Source: a virus
Reading direction: 5' to 3' (one strand)
IMG/VR virus record: IMGVR_UViG_3300023110_001575
Location: 1 to 64,000 of that record
DNA: 64,000 bases
Positions 51,012 to 60,460 of the stretch are shown piece after piece. Under the pieces are notes generated by a model. That model was not told the DNA's origin. It worked only from the letters and a program-made list of their open reading frames with translations, and did not search any database. Made by a program: the position numbers and the translations under genes. How positions within the stretch are numbered: position 1 is the stretch's first letter; the number at the start of each line of letters is the position of its first letter.

Positions 51012-52293
51012 TTGGATTGGGCCACTAGGTCCTTTAAATAACCATAAGATACCAGATGTATATGATCTGGCTAAGCGCATTGACGACATTGATGTTAAGT
51101 TTAGCGATGCAACAATGGAGCATGATCCTGCTGTTATGGAGATAGGAAATTTTGTACCTTGCAAAATTATTCCATCTTCCGAGATAAAAGATATAGGGGA
51201 TAGCAAATTTTTCTATGAAGTTATTTTAAGTCCTAACTTAAATTACATGTCTATCACAATGGATATGTTTTGCGGATTTTTACAAAGAACGCCTATTCCT
51301 GGCGAGGTTTGGGATAAAATTTACAATGGTAACGGATATCTATTTGTAAACTGTAGATATGAAAGTTTTGTTACGCATAGAGATTTTCAAACATTACATG
51401 ATTATTTTAATAGTCAAGGTGTGCCCTTGAACAAAGTTATCTATGCAACAAACTGTGCAAATATACAAACTATTTACGACAAGTACTGTTTACAAGCAGG
51501 TGTAGGCGAAGATAAATTAAATGTCGAATATATGGGTTTGTATATACAAATTACAAAAGACATTTTACGTGATGAAGTTTATGAAAGTCGTGTTGACTTG
51601 GGCAAACAAGATAGATTGTTTTTAAATTTTAACAGACGTAGTCATGAACATCGTATGTTGCTGTTATTGCAAATGATTAAAAATGATATGCTAGATGACT
51701 GTCATATGAGTTTTGACAGACATGGAGGTGTTAATAGACCATTTGAACATTTTATATACGATTTTGAGAGAACTTCTTCAAAATATAATTTAGAATTTGA
51801 AAGAGAAGATTTTGAAAATTTATGGGACGATTTGCCTTTTGTGCTAGACAGTAAACATTTTGACAGATTTCCTGTAGAAGAACACTTAATGGATACTGCT
51901 GAATGGTATGATCGAACATATATTCATCTTGCAAGCGAAACAAATTTTGAAAATAATGTAATTCATTTGACAGAAAAAACAATGAAGCCAATTATATTCA
52001 AACAACCATTTATTATTGTTGGCCCTGCGTTTACACTTCAGTATCTTAAAAAATTAGGATTTAAAACTTTTGATGCTTGGTGGGACGAAAGTTATGATGA
52101 AACACTAAATGGGAAAGATAGAATGCAAGCAATTATAAAAGTATGTAAAGATATCAAGTCTTGGCCTAAACAAAAATTAAAACAGTTATATACACAAACA
52201 CATGAGATACGAGAATACAATATTCAACATTTTAAAAATTTAAAACCTGTAGAACTATTAGATCTTGTTGAAAAATATGGAGCAGACATATGA
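50986..52293 (+). CDS. TEK-motif family protein 1, putative glycosyltransferase-like
   Basis: 435 aa with no family I can name. Two blocks recur in neighbouring genes: RLFLNFNRRSHEHRMLLLL (about 208-226) and VIHLTEKTMKPIIFKQPF followed by GPAFTLQYLKKLGFKTFD and DESYDE (about 325-372). The second block resembles the C-terminal nucleotide-sugar site of GT-B enzymes, where a conserved Glu-Lys precedes a Pro. The family is therefore a candidate glycosyltransferase group (inference). The start overlaps the SGNH gene by 26 nt, and the stop overlaps the epimerase start by four bases. Confidence 0.6.
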   Translation: MKQLIWAYNWIGPLGPLNNHKIPDVYDLAKRIDDIDVKFSDATMEHDPAVMEIGNFVPCKIIPSSEIKDIGDSKFFYEVILSPNLNYMSITMDMFCGFLQRTPIPGEVWDKIYNGNGYLFVNCRYESFVTHRDFQTLHDYFNSQGVPLNKVIYATNCANIQTIYDKYCLQAGVGEDKLNVEYMGLYIQITKDILRDEVYESRVDLGKQDRLFLNFNRRSHEHRMLLLLQMIKNDMLDDCHMSFDRHGGVNRPFEHFIYDFERTSSKYNLEFEREDFENLWDDLPFVLDSKHFDRFPVEEHLMDTAEWYDRTYIHLASETNFENNVIHLTEKTMKPIIFKQPFIIVGPAFTLQYLKKLGFKTFDAWWDESYDETLNGKDRMQAIIKVCKDIKSWPKQKLKQLYTQTHEIREYNIQHFKNLKPVELLDLVEKYGADI

Positions 52294-53258
52294 GTAAGGT
52301 ATTAGTATGCGGAGCCGGAGGATTCATTGGAGTTCATTTGGTAAGAAGTTTAAAAGCACAAGGACATTATGTAATTGGTGCAGATTTAGAGTATCCTGAA
52401 TTTAGCGAAACCGAATGTGATGAATTTCATATTGTAGATTTGCGAGAACAAGCAGATGTACGTAAATTAATTACAGAAGACATTTATGAAATATATCAAC
52501 TTGCTGCGGATATGGGAGGAGCAGGATATATTTTTACAGGCGATAATGATGCTGATATTATGCACAACTCTGCTATGATTAATCTTAACATTTTGAAAGA
52601 AATGGTTGTTAAAGGTGTAAAACGTATTTTTTATAGTTCAAGTGCTTGCATGTATCCTGAACACAATCAGATGGATCCTGATAATCCTTTGTGTAGCGAA
52701 GAAAGTGCGTATCCAGCAAATCCTGATTCTGAATATGGTTGGGAAAAATTATTCAGCGAACGCTTGTGTATGTCTTTTGAAAAGAATTATGGTATACGTG
52801 CAAGAATGTGTCGTTTTCATAATGTGTTTGGACCAGAAAGCACATGGACTGGAGGTAAAGAAAAATCTCCCGCAGCCTTATGTAGAAAAGTTGCAATGAG
52901 CGAAGACGAAACTGTAGAAATTTGGGGACCTGGCACACAAACAAGAAGTTTTCTTTATATCGATGAAGCTATTGAAGGCATTCATAGGATTATGGAAAGC
53001 GATTATAATCAGCCGTTAAATCTTGGCAGTGAACGTATGATTGCTATAAATGATTTAGCACACCTAATTGCGAGTGTTAACACTAACAAAAAACTGAGAA
53101 TTAATAATGTGCCAGGACCTGTTGGTGTTAATGGCAGAAACAGTCATAATAAACTTATTAAGGAAACCATTGGTTGGGCACCGCAAGACAATTTAGAATA
53201 TGGCTTGCAACAAACTTATCAATGGATACTACAACAAATTGAGAAACAAGAAAATTGA
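52290..53258 (+). CDS. GDP-mannose 3,5-epimerase-like SDR enzyme
   Basis: 322 aa extended short-chain dehydrogenase. It has the NAD-binding GAGGFIGVHL (residues 8-17), FYSSSACMYPE, and the catalytic Y149-x3-K153 in SEYGWEKLFSE. It also has RFHNVFGPESTWTGGKEKSP, TRSFLYIDEAIEGI and VGVNGRNSHNKLI. The MGGAGYIF and CMYPE segments, with the GRNS and TW-GG-EK blocks, are typical of GDP-mannose 3,5-epimerase, which makes GDP-L-galactose and GDP-L-gulose, rather than of UDP-galactose epimerase. It probably supplies an unusual hexose for the cluster. It overlaps both neighbours by three to four bases. Confidence 0.82.
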   Translation: MSKVLVCGAGGFIGVHLVRSLKAQGHYVIGADLEYPEFSETECDEFHIVDLREQADVRKLITEDIYEIYQLAADMGGAGYIFTGDNDADIMHNSAMINLNILKEMVVKGVKRIFYSSSACMYPEHNQMDPDNPLCSEESAYPANPDSEYGWEKLFSERLCMSFEKNYGIRARMCRFHNVFGPESTWTGGKEKSPAALCRKVAMSEDETVEIWGPGTQTRSFLYIDEAIEGIHRIMESDYNQPLNLGSERMIAINDLAHLIASVNTNKKLRINNVPGPVGVNGRNSHNKLIKETIGWAPQDNLEYGLQQTYQWILQQIEKQEN

Positions 53259-54484
53259 AACTTGCTGCATACTATCATGATAAAATAGGAAATATGCACG
53301 GTGTACAGCCGTACATTTTTGATACGTGGTTATATTCTCGAACACTGAAAAAAGCAGGTTTTGGTATAAAACAAATTAAAGATGGGTGGAACTGGCCTGG
53401 AATATATTTTGTAAGTGTTGCAGGTCATTCTAATGATTGGGGAACACATGACAATCATGTGTTAAACAATTTGCCCAGCGAAGTTGCTAATGCAGTTCGT
53501 AGAGGAAAAATTAAAATTGTAATTGATAATTCGTCTGAAGGTATGAATATGATATTTCCTGGATGTGATGGGTTTTATAATATGCACGAAATAATGGAAG
53601 AAAATGATTTTCATAAAAATAGTGTTATACTTATGGACGGCAATGCAGATTTCTCTACAAATTATTTAACATGGTGTAACAGAAATTGGGATATACCGTT
53701 GTTTGCACATGTTCATAGTTTTACGCATACCTTTTATTTCGATAATAGAATACCACAAAGCGCACTAGTTATAAATGCTATTAAAAATAAAGATTCCAAA
53801 GATTTCCTTAGCATGAATAGAAATACAAGACCATCAAGGCTGGAGCATTTATTTTGGTTGTTAGATACAGGTTATGTAAGCAAGGGACTTGTAAGTGGAA
53901 GTTTACCGCAAAAAGAACAAGTAGGTGCGCCTAGTAGAATTACACTACAGGATGACAATTTATGGAATAAAACCTTGCTCAAAGGTTTGCCTTTAGACAT
54001 AGATGGCGTAGATTGTAAAAGTGACCCTGACAAAGATGCCACTATTTTTAATCATGCCCTTTATGAAAATAGTTTGCTCAGTGTGGTTACAGAAACTGCA
54101 TTTGCAGAAGAAGGGATGTTTATTACAGAAAAAGTAATGAAACCCATTGCAGCAGGACATCCTTTTATGATATTAGGACAATTTAGAGTCTTAAAATATC
54201 TAAGAAGTTTAGGTTATAAAACTGACTTTGAAGGCATAGATCAAAGTTACGATGAGATTTTAAATCCTAACGAAAGATTCCAAGCATTTCATAAAAGTTT
54301 AGAAAATTGGATTAAATTGACAAGAGCACAAAAAGAAGATATAATTATGGAAAATCTAAATAAGATTACATATAATCAAAATTTATTTAGATCTACAAAT
54401 TATAATAGAGATACTGGATTGCGACTCATGACAACTGTTCAAAATCTTTTTAACAATAAATATACTATCAATGAAAAAAATTAG
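53255..54484 (+). CDS. TEK-motif family protein 2
   Basis: 409 aa. The same two blocks as in the upstream family member are present: DFLSMNRNTRPSRLEHLFWL (about 183-202) and GMFITEKVMKPIAAGHPF followed by GQFRVLKYLRSLGYKTDF and DQSYDE. The start is TTG at 53255, overlapping the TGA of the epimerase. No ATG is available before the first conserved region (AAYYHDKIGNMHG). The N-terminal 150 residues differ from the other copies and may bind a different substrate. Function unknown; glycosyltransferase-like by context. Confidence 0.6.
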   Translation: MKLAAYYHDKIGNMHGVQPYIFDTWLYSRTLKKAGFGIKQIKDGWNWPGIYFVSVAGHSNDWGTHDNHVLNNLPSEVANAVRRGKIKIVIDNSSEGMNMIFPGCDGFYNMHEIMEENDFHKNSVILMDGNADFSTNYLTWCNRNWDIPLFAHVHSFTHTFYFDNRIPQSALVINAIKNKDSKDFLSMNRNTRPSRLEHLFWLLDTGYVSKGLVSGSLPQKEQVGAPSRITLQDDNLWNKTLLKGLPLDIDGVDCKSDPDKDATIFNHALYENSLLSVVTETAFAEEGMFITEKVMKPIAAGHPFMILGQFRVLKYLRSLGYKTDFEGIDQSYDEILNPNERFQAFHKSLENWIKLTRAQKEDIIMENLNKITYNQNLFRSTNYNRDTGLRLMTTVQNLFNNKYTINEKN

Positions 54485-56435
54485 TTTTGTAAATCCGAAT
54501 TTCCAGCAAGGACCTAAAGAGTTTAACGCTTATTACTTACCGTATAGTGTTGGCATACTTTGGTCTTATGTAAACCAGTTTGAATCTATTAATACCCAAT
54601 ATGAACTTGATGAGTTTGTATGGCGAAGAGATCCTATTGCTGAAACAGTTGAACTTTTAAAAGATAACACAGTAGTAGGCTTTTCTACATACATATGGAA
54701 CAAGCAATACAATAATGTTTTAGCCAGAGAATTAAAAAAAGCAAATCCAAATATTGTAATTTTATTTGGCGGACCTGAGCCGCCTATCGAAGACCCAAAC
54801 TTTTTTGAACGTTTTCCTTATATTGATGTTTGTGTAAAACAGGAAGGAGAAAGAAGTTTTAGAAAAATTCTTGAAGCATTAGACGATAGAGATTCTTGGT
54901 TAGATGTAAAAGGTTTAATTGTAAATGTAGATGGTGAAACTGTAGACACAGGTGCTCAACCAAGAATTAACGAATTAGATGAGATACCTAGTCCTTATCT
55001 AACTGGTGTGTTTGATAAACTTATGGTAAAGCATCCTGAAGTGACATGGAATGCTACACTGGAAACAAATCGAGGTTGTCCGTATGCTTGTACTTTTTGT
55101 GACTGGGGCAGTTTAACATATAATAAAGTTAAAAAGTTTAATTTAGAACGTGTGTTTGATGAATTAGAATGGATCGGTAAAACAGGTTGCGACTTTGTAA
55201 GTTTAACGGATGCAAACTTTGGTATTTTTGCAGAACGTGATAGTATGATTGCAGATAAACTTATTCAAGTGCAAAAAACATACGATAACCCAAAAGCATA
55301 TACTATTGCTTGGGCTAAAAATCAAAAGAAAGAAGTTGTAGATATTGTTAGAAAACTTATCTATGATGGCGGTGCAAAAATTGGATTGAATTTATCTGTA
55401 CAGTCAATGGATGAAAATGTTTTAGAAATTATCAAACGTAAAAATCTTGAAATGAATAAAATTGAACAAGTGTTTGATATGTGCGAAGAAAATAATATTC
55501 CGTTATATACAGAGTTAATTTTAGGGTTACCCGGAGAAACATTAGAAACATGGAAAGATAATTTTTATAGTCTATACAAAGCTGGTAACCATACAGGCGT
55601 TACAGTATATCAAGCACAGTTGCTTGAAAATGCAGAAATGAATCTTGTGCAAAAACAAGAATTCAAAATTGAAGGTAGAAAAGTTACTGACTATCTTGTT
55701 GGCGCTTATAACGAAGATGAACTTAAAGAAGGTATAGATATTGTTGTATCTACAAAAGACTTATCTTATGAAAAGATGCTAGATGCACAAGTGTTTAGTT
55801 GGTTTCAAAATACTTTCCATATCAACGGTATCACAAATTATATCAGTCGATTTTTATACAACTTTAGCAACATAGAATATAGTGAATTTTACGAAAAATT
55901 ATTTGACCATATAAGCCGAGATCCTTGGTTAAAAAGCGAAATTGATCGCATAAGAAAATACTATATTAACTGGGGTACTAACGGTAGAATTGATCACCCT
56001 AAAATTCAAGGTATTGAAATACACGGATGGAATCTTATCCACAGCACTATTATTAATTTACACAGTGAAGATAAAGCATCACATGTGTTTAGTGTTGTAA
56101 AAGATTTTATGCAAAAAGAATACGCACATTTTCCACAAGATGTAATGGACCAACTTATGGACTTCCAATCTAGTTACCTTATCGATTACAACAAAATTAA
56201 ATCTTACCCGCTCACAAAAGATTACGATTACGATTTTCTCGGATACATACATAGTGGGGAAGAATTGAATAATAAGAGTACTTTATTTTTTGATTTTCCT
56301 GAAAACCAAGATATGAGTTTACAACAATTTTGTGAACAGATATTTTTTGCAAGAAGAAGGAATTTTGGTAAAGCATGGGTGACCAAGAAAAAGTTGCACA
56401 CATTTACGCATGGCAATATGGAAATGCAGAACTAG
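54471..56435 (+). CDS. B12-binding-type radical SAM protein
   Basis: 654 aa. An N-terminal Rossmann domain (1-150: VNPNFQQGPKEFNAYYLPYS, VGFSTYIWNKQYNNVLARE, VILFGGPEPP) resembles B12-binding domains but lacks the D-x-H-x2-G His-on motif. The radical SAM core has C203-x3-C207-x2-C210 in NRGCPYACTFCDWGS, then SLTDANFGIF and LILGLPGETLETW. Such enzymes do methylations and other radical steps on sugars, peptides or cofactors. The C-terminal 200 residues are unassigned. It lies between two TEK-family genes and overlaps both (14 nt upstream, 61 nt downstream). Confidence 0.85.
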   Translation: MKKISFVNPNFQQGPKEFNAYYLPYSVGILWSYVNQFESINTQYELDEFVWRRDPIAETVELLKDNTVVGFSTYIWNKQYNNVLARELKKANPNIVILFGGPEPPIEDPNFFERFPYIDVCVKQEGERSFRKILEALDDRDSWLDVKGLIVNVDGETVDTGAQPRINELDEIPSPYLTGVFDKLMVKHPEVTWNATLETNRGCPYACTFCDWGSLTYNKVKKFNLERVFDELEWIGKTGCDFVSLTDANFGIFAERDSMIADKLIQVQKTYDNPKAYTIAWAKNQKKEVVDIVRKLIYDGGAKIGLNLSVQSMDENVLEIIKRKNLEMNKIEQVFDMCEENNIPLYTELILGLPGETLETWKDNFYSLYKAGNHTGVTVYQAQLLENAEMNLVQKQEFKIEGRKVTDYLVGAYNEDELKEGIDIVVSTKDLSYEKMLDAQVFSWFQNTFHINGITNYISRFLYNFSNIEYSEFYEKLFDHISRDPWLKSEIDRIRKYYINWGTNGRIDHPKIQGIEIHGWNLIHSTIINLHSEDKASHVFSVVKDFMQKEYAHFPQDVMDQLMDFQSSYLIDYNKIKSYPLTKDYDYDFLGYIHSGEELNNKSTLFFDFPENQDMSLQQFCEQIFFARRRNFGKAWVTKKKLHTFTHGNMEMQN

Positions 56436-58540
56436 AAAATAAAATCTGTTCACGTGTATGGGATCATATTTATTTTTGGTGGTATCATGAATTTGAAATT
56501 GATCTTTCCCAAAAATCTGTAAAACACATAAACAAAAACAATATAAAATATACTGTTGTAACTTGCATTAACGATTTACCTTTACTTCAAAAAAGACTAC
56601 GAGTAATAGGCTTACGGCCACATGGCAGAGCAGATATTTGGCCTGAGTTCTTCATTGTAAGAGCACATCAAGAACTGTTGAATAACAACTTCTTGTATGA
56701 TGATTTAATATTACAAGACAAACATACTTGGGATATATGGAAGCATCCTTTCTTATCGATGAATGGTAGAGAGCGTCATCATAGAGATGTTTTCATTGAT
56801 GTTCTTGCTAGAGAAAATTTAATAGATAAAGGATTAATAACATACCATCAGACTCATCGGAATGATGATCCTACTCAGTATTTTAAGTATCATGATGGTA
56901 GTAGATTGACTACAAATGATAGGTTTACTGAAAAATTATGTAGTTTTGATTTTAATGATGACTTTATCTATAGTTTCCTACATATTCCTACCGAAAGTTA
57001 TACAGAAGGTATGACAATAACAGAAAAGACAGCCACACCTATGTTATGTAAACTTCCGTTCTTAACTGTCGGTAGTAGATATTTCCATTCTAAATTAATG
57101 GAAATGGGTTTCGAAATATATGATGAAGTTTTTGACTATAGTTTTGACAATTTAAAAACTGACGAAGAACGTATCGAAGGTATAGTTAAAAATATAAAAT
57201 ATGTTGTAGATAACAAACATAATTTGCAAGGTATGTATGACACACTAAAGCCTAAATTACAAAAAAATGTAGAACACATATTTGACAAATACATATCAAA
57301 GTTTGAACACGTGCCTTCCACTGTGCAAAATAGGATTTTGGAAATTACTGCACCAGGAGGTGTAATGGAAGGCGATGAAGGAGAACTTTTAACTTTAGCA
57401 AAAAGGTTTACTGATAGAAAAATCAAAGCCAAAGGTCTAAAAGAAAGAAGAGATTATCTTTGGTATAATTATTGGTGTTCACATGAAAATGGAGATGGTT
57501 TTAATTTTAGACAAATTTTAAAAGATCTTAAAACTGTAAAAACTGATAAAGTTGTAATAGATGGTAGCGCAGAATGGGAACCATGGTTTGATCCAGAATA
57601 TGTAGAATATGTGAATGCTAATCCTAATATAGAAACTATTGTGATTAGTGGTTGTGCAAAAAATTCTTATTATGAAAATAAATTAAAAACAAGCGGCATA
57701 AACAGAATTAGAAGTTTACACTGGTCGACTTTCTTTTTCCATTATTCTACAAAAACAATTCTTGATGCATACGAGGATTATAACACACCAAAAGATGTTA
57801 GAGAATATTGGAATATAGATGACACAACAACAAAATGGCCTTGGATTTGTTTGCAAAACAGAGCACATTTACATCGTTGTCATTTAATTGATAATATTAA
57901 AAAATATAATTTACAAGATGCAGGTTATGTAACATGGATCGATGGCGGCAAAGAAAGACCAGACTTTCCATACAAATACCATGATGGTAAACAAATGACG
58001 CTAGAAAATGATACTTTTAGTCTTGATATGGATTCATACAAATTACCTGAAGAATATTGGCATACACTATGTGATTTTGTATCTGAAGCATGTTGGGAAA
58101 CTATATTTGTTACTGAAAAAACAATATATCCTTTGTTAAGTAAAAAATTATTTTTGGTATGCGGAGCACAAGGATTTCACGAACATTTAGATAAACTTGG
58201 GTTTGTTAGATATGATGAAATATTCGACTACAGTTTTGATAAAGAAACAGACTTAGCAAAACGTGTAGCAATGTATACTGAAGAAATGAGAAAGTACAGT
58301 GAAAATACTTTTTCTACTATTAAGACACACATACAAGAATACAATGAGTTGTATCATAAAATTGAATATAACCACAAGCGTGTGTTTGAAATCTTAAAAA
58401 GAGATCCTTACATGCCTAAAGCAGTAAAATATCAATGGTCAAGAATTGATACTGAAATACAAGATCAAGCATTGCCGCCGTGGCAAAAGTTATATTTAGA
58501 ACTTAAAAAACAAGTGATACGTGCGAGAAAAGAATTATGA
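56375..58540 (+). CDS. TEK-motif family protein 3, tandem two-domain fusion
   Basis: 721 aa containing two complete copies of the family domain. Copy 1 has FLSMNGRERHHRDVFIDVL (about 127-145) and GMTITEKTATPMLCKLPF with EVFDYSFD (about 211-260). Copy 2 has WICLQNRAHLHRCHLIDNI (about 489-507) and IFVTEKTIYPLLSKKLFL with EIFDYSFD (about 575-625). A linker at about 300-480 includes GGVMEGDEGE. The first ATG at 56375 overlaps the radical SAM gene by 61 nt; AAGGAA lies 14 nt upstream. The function is unknown. A two-domain arrangement could make a bifunctional transferase (inference). Confidence 0.65.
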   Translation: MGDQEKVAHIYAWQYGNAELENKICSRVWDHIYFWWYHEFEIDLSQKSVKHINKNNIKYTVVTCINDLPLLQKRLRVIGLRPHGRADIWPEFFIVRAHQELLNNNFLYDDLILQDKHTWDIWKHPFLSMNGRERHHRDVFIDVLARENLIDKGLITYHQTHRNDDPTQYFKYHDGSRLTTNDRFTEKLCSFDFNDDFIYSFLHIPTESYTEGMTITEKTATPMLCKLPFLTVGSRYFHSKLMEMGFEIYDEVFDYSFDNLKTDEERIEGIVKNIKYVVDNKHNLQGMYDTLKPKLQKNVEHIFDKYISKFEHVPSTVQNRILEITAPGGVMEGDEGELLTLAKRFTDRKIKAKGLKERRDYLWYNYWCSHENGDGFNFRQILKDLKTVKTDKVVIDGSAEWEPWFDPEYVEYVNANPNIETIVISGCAKNSYYENKLKTSGINRIRSLHWSTFFFHYSTKTILDAYEDYNTPKDVREYWNIDDTTTKWPWICLQNRAHLHRCHLIDNIKKYNLQDAGYVTWIDGGKERPDFPYKYHDGKQMTLENDTFSLDMDSYKLPEEYWHTLCDFVSEACWETIFVTEKTIYPLLSKKLFLVCGAQGFHEHLDKLGFVRYDEIFDYSFDKETDLAKRVAMYTEEMRKYSENTFSTIKTHIQEYNELYHKIEYNHKRVFEILKRDPYMPKAVKYQWSRIDTEIQDQALPPWQKLYLELKKQVIRARKEL

Positions 58541-59712
58541 AAAAAGTAGCAATGATAGGATGCGGCAAATTAGGACAAGATTGTGCCGAAGTAATGGCAA
58601 CACATTATGATGTTGTAGGTTATGATGTTGCAAAGCGGACACCGCGAAACTTTTCTATGTGTCAAACTATAAAAGACGCAGTTACAGATACAAATATAAT
58701 TTTTGTTGCAGTGCCCACACCACACGAAGCACAATATGGAGGCGAGACTCCTACTAGTCATTTGCCTAATAAAGATTTTGACTATAGTATTGTTGAATCT
58801 GTGTTACGTAAAATTAACAAGCATGTAAACAAATCACAGTTAGTTGTGCTTATTAGTACAGTTCTTCCTGGTACAACTAGAAATAGATTTATCAAACTAA
58901 TAAAAAATGCACGTTTTGTTTACAATCCTTACTTAATAGCAATGGGTACAATTAAATGGGACATGGTAAATCCTGAAATGGTTATTATTGGCACTGAAGA
59001 CGGTAGCACTACAGATGATGCAAAAGAGTTGATCGACTTTTATAAGCCTATAATGCAAAACAATCCTAGATATGAAATAGGCACATGGGATGAAGCAGAA
59101 GCTATAAAAATATTTTACAATACGTTTATCAGTACTAAACTAAGTTTAGTTAATATGATACAAGATGTTGCTGAAACAAGTGGTAATATTAATGTTGATG
59201 TTGTTACAGAAGCCCTTGCAAAAAGCACATACCGAATTATGGGGCCAGGCTATATGCAAGCAGGTATGGGAGACGGAGGCGCATGTCATCCTAGAGATAA
59301 TATTGCTTTACGATATCTAGCACAACGGTTAGACTTAGGTTATGATTTGTTTGATAGTATTATGACTGCAAGAGAAGTACAAGCCAAAAGAATGGCACAG
59401 AGATTGATTAGAGAAGGTAATGATATTTGTATTGTAGGAAAAGCCTATAAGCCAGGAGTTTATTACACTATAGGCAGTAGTAGTATGCTAGTAGGACATT
59501 ATGTAGAAGAATTAGGAGGGTCTCTAACTTATTATGACATCAACACAGGAGATACGGTATTTCCTAAAGCAGATGTATATCTAATAGGTTATTGGGAACA
59601 GTATGTAGAAGAAATTGAATGGCCGCTTGGGTCTACAGTAGTAGATCCTTGGAGGAAACTTAGAGATTCAAACGAATTCAAAGTTGTACATTACGGTAAC
59701 ACACGGAGTTAA
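58537..59712 (+). CDS. UDP-glucose/GDP-mannose dehydrogenase family enzyme
   Basis: 391 aa. It has the NAD-binding GCGKLGQDCAEVMA (8-21), then IIFVAVPTPHEAQYGGETPT and VLISTVLPGTTRNRF. The middle domain carries DEAEAIKIFYNTFISTKLSL, and the catalytic Cys250 lies in GDGGACHPRDN (usual form G-x-GGSC-x-KD). A C-terminal KAYKPGVYYTIGSS follows. The enzyme oxidises the C6 hydroxyl of a nucleotide sugar to a uronic acid. The catalytic Lys of the KD motif is Arg here and the Ser before Cys is Ala, so specificity or activity may differ. It overlaps the TEK-fusion gene by four bases. Confidence 0.82.
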   Translation: MKKVAMIGCGKLGQDCAEVMATHYDVVGYDVAKRTPRNFSMCQTIKDAVTDTNIIFVAVPTPHEAQYGGETPTSHLPNKDFDYSIVESVLRKINKHVNKSQLVVLISTVLPGTTRNRFIKLIKNARFVYNPYLIAMGTIKWDMVNPEMVIIGTEDGSTTDDAKELIDFYKPIMQNNPRYEIGTWDEAEAIKIFYNTFISTKLSLVNMIQDVAETSGNINVDVVTEALAKSTYRIMGPGYMQAGMGDGGACHPRDNIALRYLAQRLDLGYDLFDSIMTAREVQAKRMAQRLIREGNDICIVGKAYKPGVYYTIGSSSMLVGHYVEELGGSLTYYDINTGDTVFPKADVYLIGYWEQYVEEIEWPLGSTVVDPWRKLRDSNEFKVVHYGNTRS

Positions 59713-59719
59713 ATATTGC

Positions 59720-60460
59720 ATGGAACTAGTAACACATCTTAAAACAACATATCCAAACATTAAAAAATTAAATTATGAATTTGTAGGAACACCGCCATAT
59801 CCTATGATTACATTAGACAATTTTTTGCCAGAATCAATGGCAAAAGCAATGGAACTTGAGTGCGAAAGCATACCAGAATTCCATTGGAAAGAATTTACCC
59901 GTCGCGATAGTTATATGCGTGAACTTACAAATTTAGAGGTAGCACCTGTAGCACAAAATTTTACAAATCAAATGCACAGTCAAGCAGGTATGCAATGGTT
60001 GATTAAACTTACTGGTATTAAGGATCTTATTCCTGATCCTTATATTGTAGGTGCAGGTTATAGTAGAAGTTATCCAGGATGTAAATTATCAATCCATACA
60101 GATTTTAACTGGAATGATACAATTAAAGTACATCGTATGCTGAGTATGATAATTTATCTAGGATCGGATTGGGAAGAAGAATGGGGCGGCCATTTACATT
60201 TCAATGACTTCAACAATAAAGGTCCTGTACAAAAAGTTGCACCAATGTTTAATAGAGCAATTATTTGGAGACACCATGAAAGAGGGTTCCATGGGTTTCC
60301 TGATGCACTAGCATGTCCTGAAGGGCGTACAAGAAATGCATTTAGATTGTTCTTTTACGTAAGCAATGCAAAACACGATGATGAGAATTTACCTCATCGT
60401 AGTTTGTATTGGTTTGATGAAGAAACAGGCGAACCCTATGATATTACAACTGAAAGATAG
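59720..60460 (+). CDS. 2-oxoglutarate/Fe(II) dioxygenase
   Basis: About 246 aa. The jelly-roll signature H-x-D is at H126/D128 in SIHTDFNWND. The distal metal ligand is H191 in HERGFHGFPDAL, and the 2OG-binding Arg is in RNAFRLFFYV. MLSMIIYLGSDWEEEWGGHL is the conserved strand before the distal His. It matches small 2OG-FeII_Oxy_3 enzymes that hydroxylate sugars, nucleotides or peptides; many phage copies have unknown targets. I choose ATG 59720 (GGAG 11 nt upstream); a TTG at 59684 would add 12 residues overlapping the dehydrogenase. It overlaps the aminotransferase gene. Confidence 0.82.
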   Translation: MELVTHLKTTYPNIKKLNYEFVGTPPYPMITLDNFLPESMAKAMELECESIPEFHWKEFTRRDSYMRELTNLEVAPVAQNFTNQMHSQAGMQWLIKLTGIKDLIPDPYIVGAGYSRSYPGCKLSIHTDFNWNDTIKVHRMLSMIIYLGSDWEEEWGGHLHFNDFNNKGPVQKVAPMFNRAIIWRHHERGFHGFPDALACPEGRTRNAFRLFFYVSNAKHDDENLPHRSLYWFDEETGEPYDITTER

